A stretch of DNA of 64,000 nucleotides from Pontiella desulfatans. Lineage in GTDB: Bacteria; Verrucomicrobiota; Kiritimatiellia; Kiritimatiellales; Pontiellaceae. Shown here in pieces: positions 34,687-42,493 of the stretch. The stretch spans positions 434,001 through 498,000 of the forward strand of contig NZ_CAAHFG010000003.1 of the NCBI RefSeq assembly GCF_900890425.1, read 5' to 3'. Under the pieces are notes generated by a model. The model made no database searches. It was not told the DNA's origin and saw nothing but the letters and a program-made list of their open reading frames with translations. Made by a program: the position numbers and the translations under genes. The stretch's first letter is position 1; every line of letters begins with the position of its first letter.

Positions 34687-35049
34687 TCAGACGCCCACGA
34701 TTTCCCGCCGCAGGCTGTAGAGGGCAAAGAGCACTTCCTCCTGCTCCCGTTGGGCAATGCTGTTCTTGTCCAGCGAGTCAAGGATGTCGTCCACCACGGC
34801 CATGAACTCCGCTTCGTCGATGTTCATGCCCTTATGCGTTTCAATCATGTTCTTGCCTTCGTAGACATCCGGGCCTCCGGTCGCTGAAATGAAGAAGTTG
34901 GCCGCGCCCTTCCGCACCGCTTCAAGGTTGTCCAGATGTTCATAGCGGGATTTGATCCTCGGGTTGGCCAGATGATTGTCCAACGCATCGCTTGCGATCC
35001 GGTTAATGCCTTCCGATCCGCCGAGTCGTTCATATAATGAGTCTGCCAT
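34687..35049 (-). CDS. glbN: Group I truncated hemoglobin
   Basis: A 120-residue heme protein of the family's usual length: SLYERLGGSEGINRIASDAL at the N-terminus, FFISATGGPDVYEGKNM and THKGMNIDEAEFMAVVDDIL, where the His of THKGM is the proximal heme ligand. The start ATG ends at 35049 with AAGGAG upstream. Truncated hemoglobins bind oxygen or nitric oxide in the cytoplasm; for an organism with nitrogen-fixation genes a protective role is plausible but unproven. Monocistronic, flanked by repeat clusters on both sides. Confidence 0.9.
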   Translation of the reverse strand: MADSLYERLGGSEGINRIASDALDNHLANPRIKSRYEHLDNLEAVRKGAANFFISATGGPDVYEGKNMIETHKGMNIDEAEFMAVVDDILDSLDKNSIAQREQEEVLFALYSLRREIVGV

Positions 35050-35263
35050 GGTATCGCTCCTTGTAGGTTGCTTTGCATGTACAACGTCTCCGTTGCCTCT
35101 CGCTTAACGAGACGTGATCTTAGTGTCGCAGGGCGGCAAGTCTATGAACAATAAGGTTTTATAAGGCCATAGTTCGTTGCATCGCCCCGCGGGGCGGCGG
35201 TGGTATGGTGGATTCCAAAGCCACAGATCGACACGGATTAACTCCGATCACTTATACCAAATT

Positions 35264-35559
35264 AAACTAATTCGTTTTTTTTACCACAGAGGGCAATGAG
35301 GCACAGAGGAGCGGGATTGCACTATTTCTCTGTGCCTCCGTACTACTATCCGTCAATTTCTTGTTTTCCTGACAAGTTTTCACCACCCGCTGCGCTAGAG
35401 GACACTGAGGCTCAGAGGATTAGGGTGCTCTGTGTCTCATTGCCCTCTGTGGTAAAAAAAAAATCTGTGTCTTCGGTGTTCATCAGTGGTTCTAAACAAT
35501 TTGGTTGCGGCTATGCCGCGCTAGGTCCTCTGTGGTGAGACCATTCAGGCTAAGTTCCT
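35264..35559. repeat. Long-arm ACCACAGAG element, enlarged copy (296 bp)
   Basis: The reverse complement of this unit matches 13878-13999 almost base for base over both flanks: ATACCAAATTAAACT through CTCTGTGCCTCCGT (35264-35341) and GTCCTCTGTGGTGAGACC to AAGTTCCT (35525-35559). Bases 35342-35524 are extra. They contain a further ACCACAGAG-type segment with the GCTGCGCTAGAGGACAC core also seen at 10875. The rest of 35050-35263 and 35560-35685 shows no gene. Confidence 0.78.
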
Positions 35560-35685
35560 ATTATCTCTAAAATTTAAACCCGTAAAATGTGACCAAAATA
35601 CTTGCACAATGATCATCGGTGGTTTATTTTCCTTCTGTTTTCTTGGCAGGGCTTAAGCGGAATCATAAAAAATGGGAGGTAAATT

Positions 35686-35753
35686 ATGAAGCGTTTGATT
35701 GTGTGTTGCGATGGAACCAGGAGCACCATGGCGTGCCCAAGGGGGGAGCGATG
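35686..35753 (+). pseudogene. N-terminal remnant of a DUF2235 (T6SS-type phospholipase-like) gene
   Basis: ATG 35686 follows a strong GGGAGGT site. The first frame reads MKRLIVCCDGT, the typical opening of DUF2235 proteins (KRLIVCCDGTWN), then loses similarity and stops at 35754. In the frame used by the downstream hydrolase the motif continues as WNQEHHGVPK (35712-35741). The two frames would join perfectly if seven bases (TGGAACC) were restored between two GGAACC copies. The rest of the gene is gone. The stop overlaps the hydrolase ATG, so the remnant may still serve as a translated leader. Confidence 0.6.
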
Positions 35754-36593
35754 AAGAGGCAAGCGGTCATCTACCTTCACGGCATCGGCGAACAGAAAGC
35801 CGGCTATTCCCACAAGAGTGCGGAGAAGCTTCAGGAAACCTTCGTTAAACTACTCAAAAAGAAGGATGCTTCAGTTTCCTCTCCGGATCTCATTTGCCGC
35901 GAGGTCGTCTGGGCACCCATCACCTCCGATCCGCAGGCCGAATTGTGGCGACGGGTAAACAGCAAGCATGATCTCGATATGGTCAAGCTGCGCAAGTTTC
36001 TGATCTCCTTTGCCGGCGATGCCATTGCCTATCAAAAAACGGGCGAGGGCGACGAGGTCTACAATGAGATTGATGCAAAGGTGCAGTCCGTCATCGATGC
36101 CGTAAAAAATGAATATGACGGCGATGATGTTGAATTCACGTTTGTGGCGCACAGCTTGGGCTCAATCATCGTTTCCAACTACCTCTACGATCATGCGGAC
36201 GACATCACCGCTACGAACCTGTTTACATTGGGTTCTCCCATCGCGGTCTGGGCCTTGCGCTATGGCGATCCTGCCAAAGCCGATAGCCCAACCCAGGTCG
36301 AACGGCCTAACGGAGCCTGGATCAATATTCTCGACGATGAAGACATCATTGGTTATCCGCTGCGCGAGCTGAATCCACATTATAAAAAAGCCGTCGACAT
36401 GGATTATGTCACCGAGATCGGCGGCGTCATCAGCATGGGCAATCCCATCAGCCACATCGGCTACTGGGAAGACAACAACGCCATCAAACCCATCGCCTAC
36501 AAGTTGGTATTGGATTATCTACGAATCCACCAAAACAAACCCTACAGCAAACCCGCCTACCTAAAATACATCCGCTCACTATGGAATGTTTGA
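35751..36593 (+). CDS. Alpha/beta-hydrolase of the accessory island
   Basis: A 280-residue cytoplasmic-looking protein. ATG 35751 follows GGGGGGAG, so it is preferred over the longer open frame that runs into the DUF2235 remnant. The N-terminus AVIYLHGIGEQKAGYS is an alpha/beta-hydrolase oxyanion strand. The nucleophile elbow is FTFVAHSLGSIIVSNYL (G/A-x-S-x-G with Ser in AHSLGS). Candidate acid and base are Asp in NILDDEDIIGYPL and His in GNPISHIGYWEDN. By position and fold it resembles lipase-like effectors or lipases found beside DUF2235 genes, but no effector marker is present. It is followed at 30 bases by a small gene on the same strand. Confidence 0.72.
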   Translation: MKRQAVIYLHGIGEQKAGYSHKSAEKLQETFVKLLKKKDASVSSPDLICREVVWAPITSDPQAELWRRVNSKHDLDMVKLRKFLISFAGDAIAYQKTGEGDEVYNEIDAKVQSVIDAVKNEYDGDDVEFTFVAHSLGSIIVSNYLYDHADDITATNLFTLGSPIAVWALRYGDPAKADSPTQVERPNGAWINILDDEDIIGYPLRELNPHYKKAVDMDYVTEIGGVISMGNPISHIGYWEDNNAIKPIAYKLVLDYLRIHQNKPYSKPAYLKYIRSLWNV

Positions 36594-36622
36594 ATTAATT
36601 AAATAAAATACGGAGATATATC

Positions 36623-37012
36623 ATGCCAACACCTGGATCATCCCACGCATTAGTTCTTGCAATAACAACCCCGCCAGCTGAAGCAGCGGCAAAGTTAAAG
36701 CTATATCTTGATGCTTCAAAATATGCTGCAATCGCTGTCGTTCATGGGAACAGCAAGAGTGCTGCCAAAGCATTCGACCTAGCTAAACAGCGCTATGCCA
36801 CCAAGCGCGGTGTCGTGTGGATTACCGATTCCGAACTCCTGAACAATATCACGGACATGCCCGCAGCTTCCAAAAAACTATTCAGGCCGGTTGATGGTTA
36901 CCTGATGACCTTCATCAGCCCCCAAAACAAACGAATCGAAGAGAAATTGAAACGTTTCAAGCTCAACACATTGAATATCGATGAGTGCTATCTGAAGACT
37001 AAAACAGCATAG
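36623..37012 (+). CDS. Hypothetical protein of the accessory island
   Basis: A 129-residue soluble protein, ATG 36623 behind CGGAGATAT. Alternating helix and strand pattern (AAAKLKLYLDASKYAAIAVV, AAKAFDLAKQRYATKRGVVW, ASKKLFRPVDGYLMTFISP) suggests a small alpha/beta domain. No family recognised. It sits between the hydrolase and a secreted coiled-coil protein, all on the + strand with short gaps (29 and 33 bases), and is likely part of one transcript. Its base composition is lower in G+C than the window average. Confidence 0.6.
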   Translation: MPTPGSSHALVLAITTPPAEAAAKLKLYLDASKYAAIAVVHGNSKSAAKAFDLAKQRYATKRGVVWITDSELLNNITDMPAASKKLFRPVDGYLMTFISPQNKRIEEKLKRFKLNTLNIDECYLKTKTA

Positions 37013-37045
37013 ATCAGGCTACATAATCCAACGGGAGTTCGAGGT

Positions 37046-38971
37046 ATGTCAAAGGCTAATCATATTAAACTAGCGGTTCTAATGTGCTTCACGGGTTTGT
37101 TTTCGGTAACGATGGTAGAAGCGGGTTACACGTCAGTCTCCAGCTCCTTTCAGTCATATGAGACAAGAAGAGGCGAGACCAATGCCATCTCGAATCCACC
37201 GAAGAATCTCGTAGACTATGAAAGTGTGGTTGAGATTAAGCCTGACAGAGCGGCACTGAGTCGGGCAATCGGCCTTGGCCCAACCAAGGAACAATCAAGA
37301 GAGATCAGCTTACTTCAAGAGCAGATAAAAGCCATCCGGAAAGATATTCGCATTGTTCTGGGTCTAGTTGAATCATATGAACGTTTTTATGCATCGTTTG
37401 ATCCTAGCAAGGCAACCCAGCTAAAGTATGTGGAACTCTGGACAAAGCAGTTGGCCATAGTGAGTCAACTCAAAACAAATATTCATGAATACGTAAACCA
37501 GCGATATTATTATGGGAAGTGGAACTACAATGCCGATGATGAAAGCAAGCTTGGCATCTCGCTGGAAGAGTCCGATGTAGCCAATGATCATGTCAGCAGT
37601 ATCTACAATCGTATCGCGCCGTCTGCCAGCAACTATAGTCCAGATGCGATAACCGAGTTCCTTAACGAATATATTTCATTGTTAAATGATAAGATCGAAA
37701 AGTATGAACTGGCTCTAATAAAAGACAACGCTCAACTCGAAATGGAAGCCAAATTGGTCAGGGGAAAAGAACAGATACCTGTAACCATCAGTCCATACAC
37801 AAAAGTTGCCGGATCCGGCAGAGGCCAGAAGAGTAAACGAATCGGCATACCAAGCGAGGAAGATACCAAACGAGTTGCAGATGAATACAAGGCCTATAAC
37901 GAGTTGGCCAAAACTATCAATGTCATCCTAGACAAGAGCACAGAAGAGAATATTAAAAATCTACAACGGGATATCGTAACCGCACTTTCCAACTCATTCT
38001 CATCGGTAACGAATTCTCTCCTGACCGAACTGAACGATATTACAAATACGAACGATACAACGCTGGCCGTATACAAGGCTGATGCACAAGCAATCATCGA
38101 TAAAACTAAAGCAGTAAAAAAGCAGATCGAGACCCTTATTAAATCCGCTTCGGCTGATACGCCGATAAGTCCTGTTGAGGTCGCAGCCGAAGCAACAACA
38201 ATTGTTGCTGGTATTGAAGCAATAAAAGAGAATGTTGTTATTCTGGAGCAGAAGGCATCCTCCTCTCAGAATCTAGCTGCAAACCAGAAAAAGTGGCTGG
38301 ATGATGTATTGAAAAAGGCTGGAGATGCTCTGGATACAGGGCTGAAAAACACCAACGGAGATTTTGCCCAGCTTTACGTTTCTCTGATGGCTCTCAAAGG
38401 TCTTCCTCAAAGACAATCCTTCGGTAAACTGGACGGGAGGACAATTGCACGCACGCCGTTTTCCATAGCGCTTTCTCCTGCTGGAGTTGTTCATCTTGCA
38501 GATACTCCCGCAGAACAGGGCGATGACCTCATGGTCATATATAGTGTTACAGTGAATCCGAGAATTGCGTCTGAAGAGAGTGAAAACACATACACCTTTG
38601 AAGGATCGAAGCTTTTTGGAGTAAGGAAGTTCGGGTGGTACACTACCTACAACGCTCAGCTTTTGTTCTTTAACCGTTTAAGTGACAACTCCTCCTCCTT
38701 CAGGGCGGCACCTGGGGTGGGATATAACTTCCATTACAGGCCCATATCATATGGCCACACATTTTATGATATATTTGCTCCCGGATTGGGAATCAATGTT
38801 TCTGCTCCAAGCTTTGAGACCGGAACAGAACTCGCGGTCGGTGTTCAGCTTACTCTTCTCAAAAATTTCCTGCAGTTGGGTTACGGCTACAACCTGAGCG
38901 TTGAGGATGATCCGCACATGTTTTTCTTTGCGCTGGATCTAATCCAGACCTTCCAGGCAGTTCCTCGTTAA
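37046..38971 (+). CDS. Exported coiled-coil protein with a C-terminal beta-barrel-like domain
   Basis: A 641-residue protein behind GGGAG. A signal peptide (LAVLMCFTGLFSVTMVEAG) is followed by a long helical region (residues about 85-480) rich in heptad-like repeats (EQSREISLLQEQIKAIRKDI, TKAVKKQIETLIKS, EAIKENVVILEQKASS). The last 120 residues alternate aromatic and hydrophobic positions (FGVRKFGWYTTYNAQLLFF, YNFHYRPISYGH, ELAVGVQLTLLKNFLQLGYG, MFFFALDLIQTF), like a small outer-membrane barrel or wedge. I infer an envelope protein whose coiled coil spans or leaves the periplasm. No family recognised. AT-rich; last gene of the three-gene unit. Confidence 0.68.
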   Translation: MSKANHIKLAVLMCFTGLFSVTMVEAGYTSVSSSFQSYETRRGETNAISNPPKNLVDYESVVEIKPDRAALSRAIGLGPTKEQSREISLLQEQIKAIRKDIRIVLGLVESYERFYASFDPSKATQLKYVELWTKQLAIVSQLKTNIHEYVNQRYYYGKWNYNADDESKLGISLEESDVANDHVSSIYNRIAPSASNYSPDAITEFLNEYISLLNDKIEKYELALIKDNAQLEMEAKLVRGKEQIPVTISPYTKVAGSGRGQKSKRIGIPSEEDTKRVADEYKAYNELAKTINVILDKSTEENIKNLQRDIVTALSNSFSSVTNSLLTELNDITNTNDTTLAVYKADAQAIIDKTKAVKKQIETLIKSASADTPISPVEVAAEATTIVAGIEAIKENVVILEQKASSSQNLAANQKKWLDDVLKKAGDALDTGLKNTNGDFAQLYVSLMALKGLPQRQSFGKLDGRTIARTPFSIALSPAGVVHLADTPAEQGDDLMVIYSVTVNPRIASEESENTYTFEGSKLFGVRKFGWYTTYNAQLLFFNRLSDNSSSFRAAPGVGYNFHYRPISYGHTFYDIFAPGLGINVSAPSFETGTELAVGVQLTLLKNFLQLGYGYNLSVEDDPHMFFFALDLIQTFQAVPR

Positions 38972-39165
38972 ATGAGGGGTAGGTCTAAATAATATATATT
39001 TAAGTTGAACCATCGGACGCATATTGAAGCGAAAGGGTCAGGGGCCTTGGTGAAGTCCTCTTTTCTTTCGCTAAATCCCGCGGTCGGGACAAAAGCCTTA
39101 CCCTCGGTAAACGCTGTTGTTAATGGAAAGTTTGTACTCATGGAGATTTAACTGGGAGGTCGCTA

Positions 39166-40338
39166 ATGGAAGATCCGGTCTATGTAAAAATCCTTGAGGA
39201 AAAAAGTAGGTGGAAAAAGGCTTTTCATTTCGTGGGACAGCTCAGTGTGGTGCTGGGAATCGTCGCTATCGTCGTGAATCTCTTTTTAGCTCTTGATGAA
39301 CGAGATTTGGCTAGAGAGGAGCGTGCTGCAAACAAATTTTTTCGAGAGCAAGCTGATTTTCGAGCGATGTATGATGATGTAATCAAGAACAGGTACAGTA
39401 CGGAGAAGCTTGTGGAGGCCATAAGCGAAATACTTGACAAGGGTTACAGTGTTGCGGGATTTGACCTATCCCGAACATCGACTAGTAACCTAATTGGTCT
39501 TTCCGGTCAGAATCTCTATGCCATTAATTTCAATGAATCAACACTCGATGATTCCAATCTATCAAATTCTGATTTAACAAGGTCTTCTTTCCAAGAGGCT
39601 TTTATTCACAAGATAAATTTCTCGAATGCATTGCTCATTATTACTGATTTTCGAGAGGCGAATTTGAGTTATACGGATTTTTCAAAGGCAAATCTCGGTA
39701 AGGCGATTTTGGATGATAGTGATCAATACAATATCCAATATACAGAGTCGGAGATGATCGAGACATCATCGACTAATGCGACTTATGATAATGTTGATTT
39801 CTTTAAGGCATATCTGGCCGAAGCAGACTTCTCTCAAGTCACGGTCAAATCCTCAGCGTTACTAGAAATTGAAATTGAAGAGTCTGTTTTTAGGTTTTCC
39901 AGCTTTGATAGCTCTGATCTTAATGGTGCAAGAATCACAAATAGTGACTTTTACGGCAGTAAGTTATCGAGCTGTTCATTTGTTGGGGCTTCAGTTACTT
40001 CATCTGATTTTTCAGATGCCACGCTGAAAAACATCACTTTTGATCAAGCGGATTTAACCGATACCTCATTTAGTTTTACTTCTTTTGCTAACGTTAATTT
40101 CGGTAGTGCCAATCTTGACAATGCCCGGATCTTCGGGGCTCTGTTCATCGGGTGCGATCTCTCTTCGGTCTCTAACCTTAAACAAGAATCGGTTGATCGG
40201 GCATTTGGCAGTCACAGCACTAAATTGCCAAATTACATCAATCGGCCTAAAAACTGGAACCAGTCTGATGGGGAAAGCTCTGATCAATGGGTGGATTTTG
40301 AGTCGGAAAAGAATCTGAATAAAAAAATCGCTAACTGA
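39166..40338 (+). CDS. Membrane-anchored pentapeptide-repeat protein
   Basis: A 390-residue protein behind GGGAGGT. Residues about 20-45 form one membrane segment (FVGQLSVVLGIVAIVVNLFLA). From about residue 95 to 345 runs a pentapeptide-repeat right-handed beta-helix (A/N/S-D/N-L/F-x-x pattern: ESTLDDSNLSNSDLTRSSFQ, ANLSYTDFSKANLGKAIL, TNSDFYGSKLSSCSFVGASV). A hydrophilic tail ends the protein. The helix probably faces the cytoplasm, but the orientation cannot be fixed. No enzymatic domain. Codon use is AT-rich like its island neighbours; 194 bases without a gene separate it from the previous one. Confidence 0.82.
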   Translation: MEDPVYVKILEEKSRWKKAFHFVGQLSVVLGIVAIVVNLFLALDERDLAREERAANKFFREQADFRAMYDDVIKNRYSTEKLVEAISEILDKGYSVAGFDLSRTSTSNLIGLSGQNLYAINFNESTLDDSNLSNSDLTRSSFQEAFIHKINFSNALLIITDFREANLSYTDFSKANLGKAILDDSDQYNIQYTESEMIETSSTNATYDNVDFFKAYLAEADFSQVTVKSSALLEIEIEESVFRFSSFDSSDLNGARITNSDFYGSKLSSCSFVGASVTSSDFSDATLKNITFDQADLTDTSFSFTSFANVNFGSANLDNARIFGALFIGCDLSSVSNLKQESVDRAFGSHSTKLPNYINRPKNWNQSDGESSDQWVDFESEKNLNKKIAN

Positions 40339-40361
40339 AATGCTCTCAGCAGATACCTTGT

Positions 40362-40490
40362 TTAGAGTGTATTAGTCATGATGATCTCGACGGACTTAAT
40401 GTTTTTCTCGGCAAGGAGGGTGGCGGGGCCGCCGATGGAGCCGAGGTAGAAGCCGCTGTGTTTGGTGCGGGAGTCGGTGATGGTCTGGGT
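40362..40490 (-). pseudogene. C-terminal fragment of a class I fumarate hydratase
   Basis: Read on the - strand the bases encode [20 protein letters not shown], continuing [16 protein letters not shown]. The block matches the conserved [12 protein letters not shown] region of FumA/FumB-type (Fe-S, class I) fumarases. It is cut before the ELGMEA motif and ends in a chance stop. No other part of a fumarase is nearby. Overlapping ORFs in other frames are shadows. Confidence 0.75.
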
Positions 40491-40559
40491 GCGTGGAGCT
40501 GTTGAATTGCCGAGGTTACGAATTGTTGCAGGTCATCTAGCAACGGTTGGAGCTGCTGT

Positions 40560-41309
40560 TTAACGAGATCCCCGGAATGTGCTGAACTCTTTTTCAGTGA
40601 TCCATGTGCCTGTTTTGCGATCATATATTTGGATGCGGGTGCGATAGTATTTATTTTCCTCGATTTTATCGATTACGATATCTTCGTTTGATTCAAATAC
40701 ACCAATCAGTGTCCAGGCATGTGTTTCCATGTCTTGAATGCTGACCCGCACCTTTTGGTCTCCGAATGAGTTGGCGGGGTAGACAATCGATGATTCGGGG
40801 GCGCCGTTATCAATGGATTTCAGCGTTAGCTTGCTCCACCGCCCGCGGGCCCAGATGGCATCACCCTTTTCCTTGATCGAGCCGTTAGTGCTGGAGCGCG
40901 CTTCGACGGATATTTTATCGCCTTTATTGATTTCGATATCCGACCAGCGGTGGGGCGTGGGATCATATTCTTTTTTCCACTCACGGTTTCTTACCGTTAT
41001 TTGGGATTTCCCGTTGACCAAGATGCGATAGAAGCATTCACCGGACGGTTCTCTTAGGGCCGTGAGTGTTGCCGCATAGGTTCCGCTTTCCCCAGAGAAA
41101 ACAAGCGAGGCGCGGGCCCATTTGTTCCGGTGTTCCGTTTTGCTCGTATCGATCGCCAGCGCTTTTTGTTCGACATCCTTATAGAACGGCACCTCCCCTT
41201 GGTCTATCTCCGGGAAATCGGTAACTGCATTGAACACATATTCCTCTGCGAGAGCTTGGCCGCACAGCATAAGTGCGCATAGAGTTGGGATGGTCGAGCA
41301 TCTCTTCAT
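40560..41309 (-). CDS. Secreted hypothetical protein
   Basis: A 249-residue protein with a signal peptide (TIPTLCALMLCGQALAEEY). The mature part is beta-rich (YVFNAVTDFPEIDQGEVPFY, WARASLVFSGESGTYAATLT, CFYRILVNGKSQITVRN, WSDIEINKGDKISVEARSST), consistent with a carbohydrate-binding-module-like sandwich, followed by a short C-terminal domain (YRTRIQIYDRKTGTWIT). No catalytic residues identified. It may bind a sugar polymer outside the cell. Flanked by fumarase and transposase fragments, so it may itself be a rearranged or recently moved gene, but the frame is intact. Confidence 0.62.
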   Translation of the reverse strand: MKRCSTIPTLCALMLCGQALAEEYVFNAVTDFPEIDQGEVPFYKDVEQKALAIDTSKTEHRNKWARASLVFSGESGTYAATLTALREPSGECFYRILVNGKSQITVRNREWKKEYDPTPHRWSDIEINKGDKISVEARSSTNGSIKEKGDAIWARGRWSKLTLKSIDNGAPESSIVYPANSFGDQKVRVSIQDMETHAWTLIGVFESNEDIVIDKIEENKYYRTRIQIYDRKTGTWITEKEFSTFRGSR

Positions 41310-41424
41310 AGTCTGCCTCTTGTTGGCATTTTTTCCTCAGAATGTCGGCAAAGAAGTCGTGGCCTTTTCTTTTTTGCAGAACCTTTAATACGCAATCGGT
41401 GAAAAACGTGCCACCAACTTGGCG

Positions 41425-41604
41425 GCCTCCGTGCGTTTTCCTCCAGCACCGCTTCCCCGACGACTGGTGTTGTCGCTTACACTTGTATGCATGCTACACG
41501 TTCCAGCGCCCCGTTCAAGCTCCCATGCATTCTCGGATATCCTCGTGCTTGATGCGGCGCCAGAAGCGTTCAATCATCACATTGATAAGTCTCCGTCCCT
41601 TGGG
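41425..41604 (-). pseudogene. IS3-family transposase C-terminal fragment
   Basis: On the - strand the bases read KGRRLINVMIERFWRRIKHE, then DIRECMGA and a stop. This matches the end of the rve integrase domain of IS3-type transposases (usual form G-R-x-x-DN-x-x-ERFWR-x-x-K-x-E). After the stop the frame continues weakly with a QHQSSGKR stretch resembling the family's H-x-SLG motif. The catalytic aspartate position before NV reads Ile and the rest is missing. The fragment abuts the GC-rich repeat at 41601. Confidence 0.65.
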
Positions 41605-41867
41605 GCGCGGGGGGTTGCCCGTTCGGCGGTGAAGGCGGGCCGCCTGCGGTACGGCCATTCGGGTCAGGCCGCCTAAATCGTCATTTTGTCTGAGGGGTCG
41701 GTCCTTTGATCTTTGTGTTTGATGAACTAAGGGTCATCCAAGAGGCTCCGAATGGCGTTGGAAAAAGGGTGAGAATATTAGGGTTTGATGCAAAAGATCT
41801 CGAGCGGTTTTGGGGGCGCGCGGTGGTTGCCCGTTCGGCGGGGCAGGCGGGCCGCCTGCGGTACGGC
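41601..41867 (+). repeat. Two direct copies of a GC-rich repeat
   Basis: Copies at 41601-41655 and 41811-41867 share GGGGCGCG, GGTTGCCCGTTCGGCGG and GGCGGGCCGCCTGCGGTACG. Each includes a hairpin with GGC loop (GCAGGCG-GGC-CGCCTGC in the second). AAAGATCTCGA-CGGTTTT just before the second copy is found again near 51585. Confidence 0.65.
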
Positions 41868-42037
41868 AAGTGGTGCGTCGGCGGTGCGGTGGTATTTCCC
41901 CGGCGGGGAATGGTTGGTGCGGGAGCGGGGACATTCCTGTCCCCGACGTCCCGGGTGTCGGCCCAATTGTTTCGTCATTTCCTGCGGAAGACATCGACAA
42001 CGAATTCGTGGCCTGAGGCGGGAGTGGGGGTGGTTTT

Positions 42038-42478
42038 TTACAAATGCTTCATCCAGCCGATGAGGTTGGTGAGGTGCCAGCCTTGGCGGCGGTAGAAGCC
42101 GAGGGCGGGGTGGTTGTCGCGGTCGGTCTGTAGTTGGAGCCGGCCAAGGCCGCGTTCAATCGCCCACTCCTCGAGGGCTCGGAGCAGGGCGGCGCCGATG
42201 CCCCGGCCCCGGTGGTCGATATCGACGATGACGTCTTCCACCAGACCGACCTCGCGGCCCTTGGCCGTCGAGATATGGATTTGCACGGTGCACATGCCAA
42301 CGACTTTCCCGCCGGACTCGGCCACGAAGATTTGCGCCCCCGGTCGGCCCAGCAGGAGTTCGAGCCCCTGCGCCTGGGTTTGGAAGTCGGCGGTGAAATC
42401 CTCCTCGATGGCGAACAGCTCGTGGAGCAGCTCGGCCATCACCGGAACATCCTCTATGGTGGCGGTCCTGATCTTCAT
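42038..42478 (-). CDS. GNAT-family N-acetyltransferase
   Basis: A 146-residue cytoplasmic protein with the GNAT fold: MKIRTATIEDVPVMAELLHE at the N-terminus, VVGMCTVQIHISTAKG, the acetyl-CoA-binding LVEDVIVDIDHRGRGIGAAL (R/Q-x-x-G-x-G/A), and LQTDRDNHPALGFYRRQGW. It acetylates an amine of unknown identity. It starts 16 bases after the end of nifA on the same strand and may be co-transcribed with it; a link to nitrogen fixation is not otherwise supported. Confidence 0.9.
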   Translation of the reverse strand: MKIRTATIEDVPVMAELLHELFAIEEDFTADFQTQAQGLELLLGRPGAQIFVAESGGKVVGMCTVQIHISTAKGREVGLVEDVIVDIDHRGRGIGAALLRALEEWAIERGLGRLQLQTDRDNHPALGFYRRQGWHLTNLIGWMKHL

Positions 42479-42493
42479 CTTGGCCTGTCTGTT

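Larger units (their letters stand above)
41310..42037. other. Degenerate region with transposon debris and GC-rich repeats
   Basis: No intact gene. It holds the IS3-type fragment (about 41425-41604) and two copies of a GC-rich repeat (41601-41655, 41811-41867). Between and after them the sequence shows no recognisable feature. Confidence 0.6.

Noticed and set aside
40376-40624. An 82-codon proline/serine-rich ORF on the - strand
   Set aside because: It overlaps the end of the 40560-41309 gene and the fumarase fragment in another frame; the fragment's frame gives a real protein match, this one does not.
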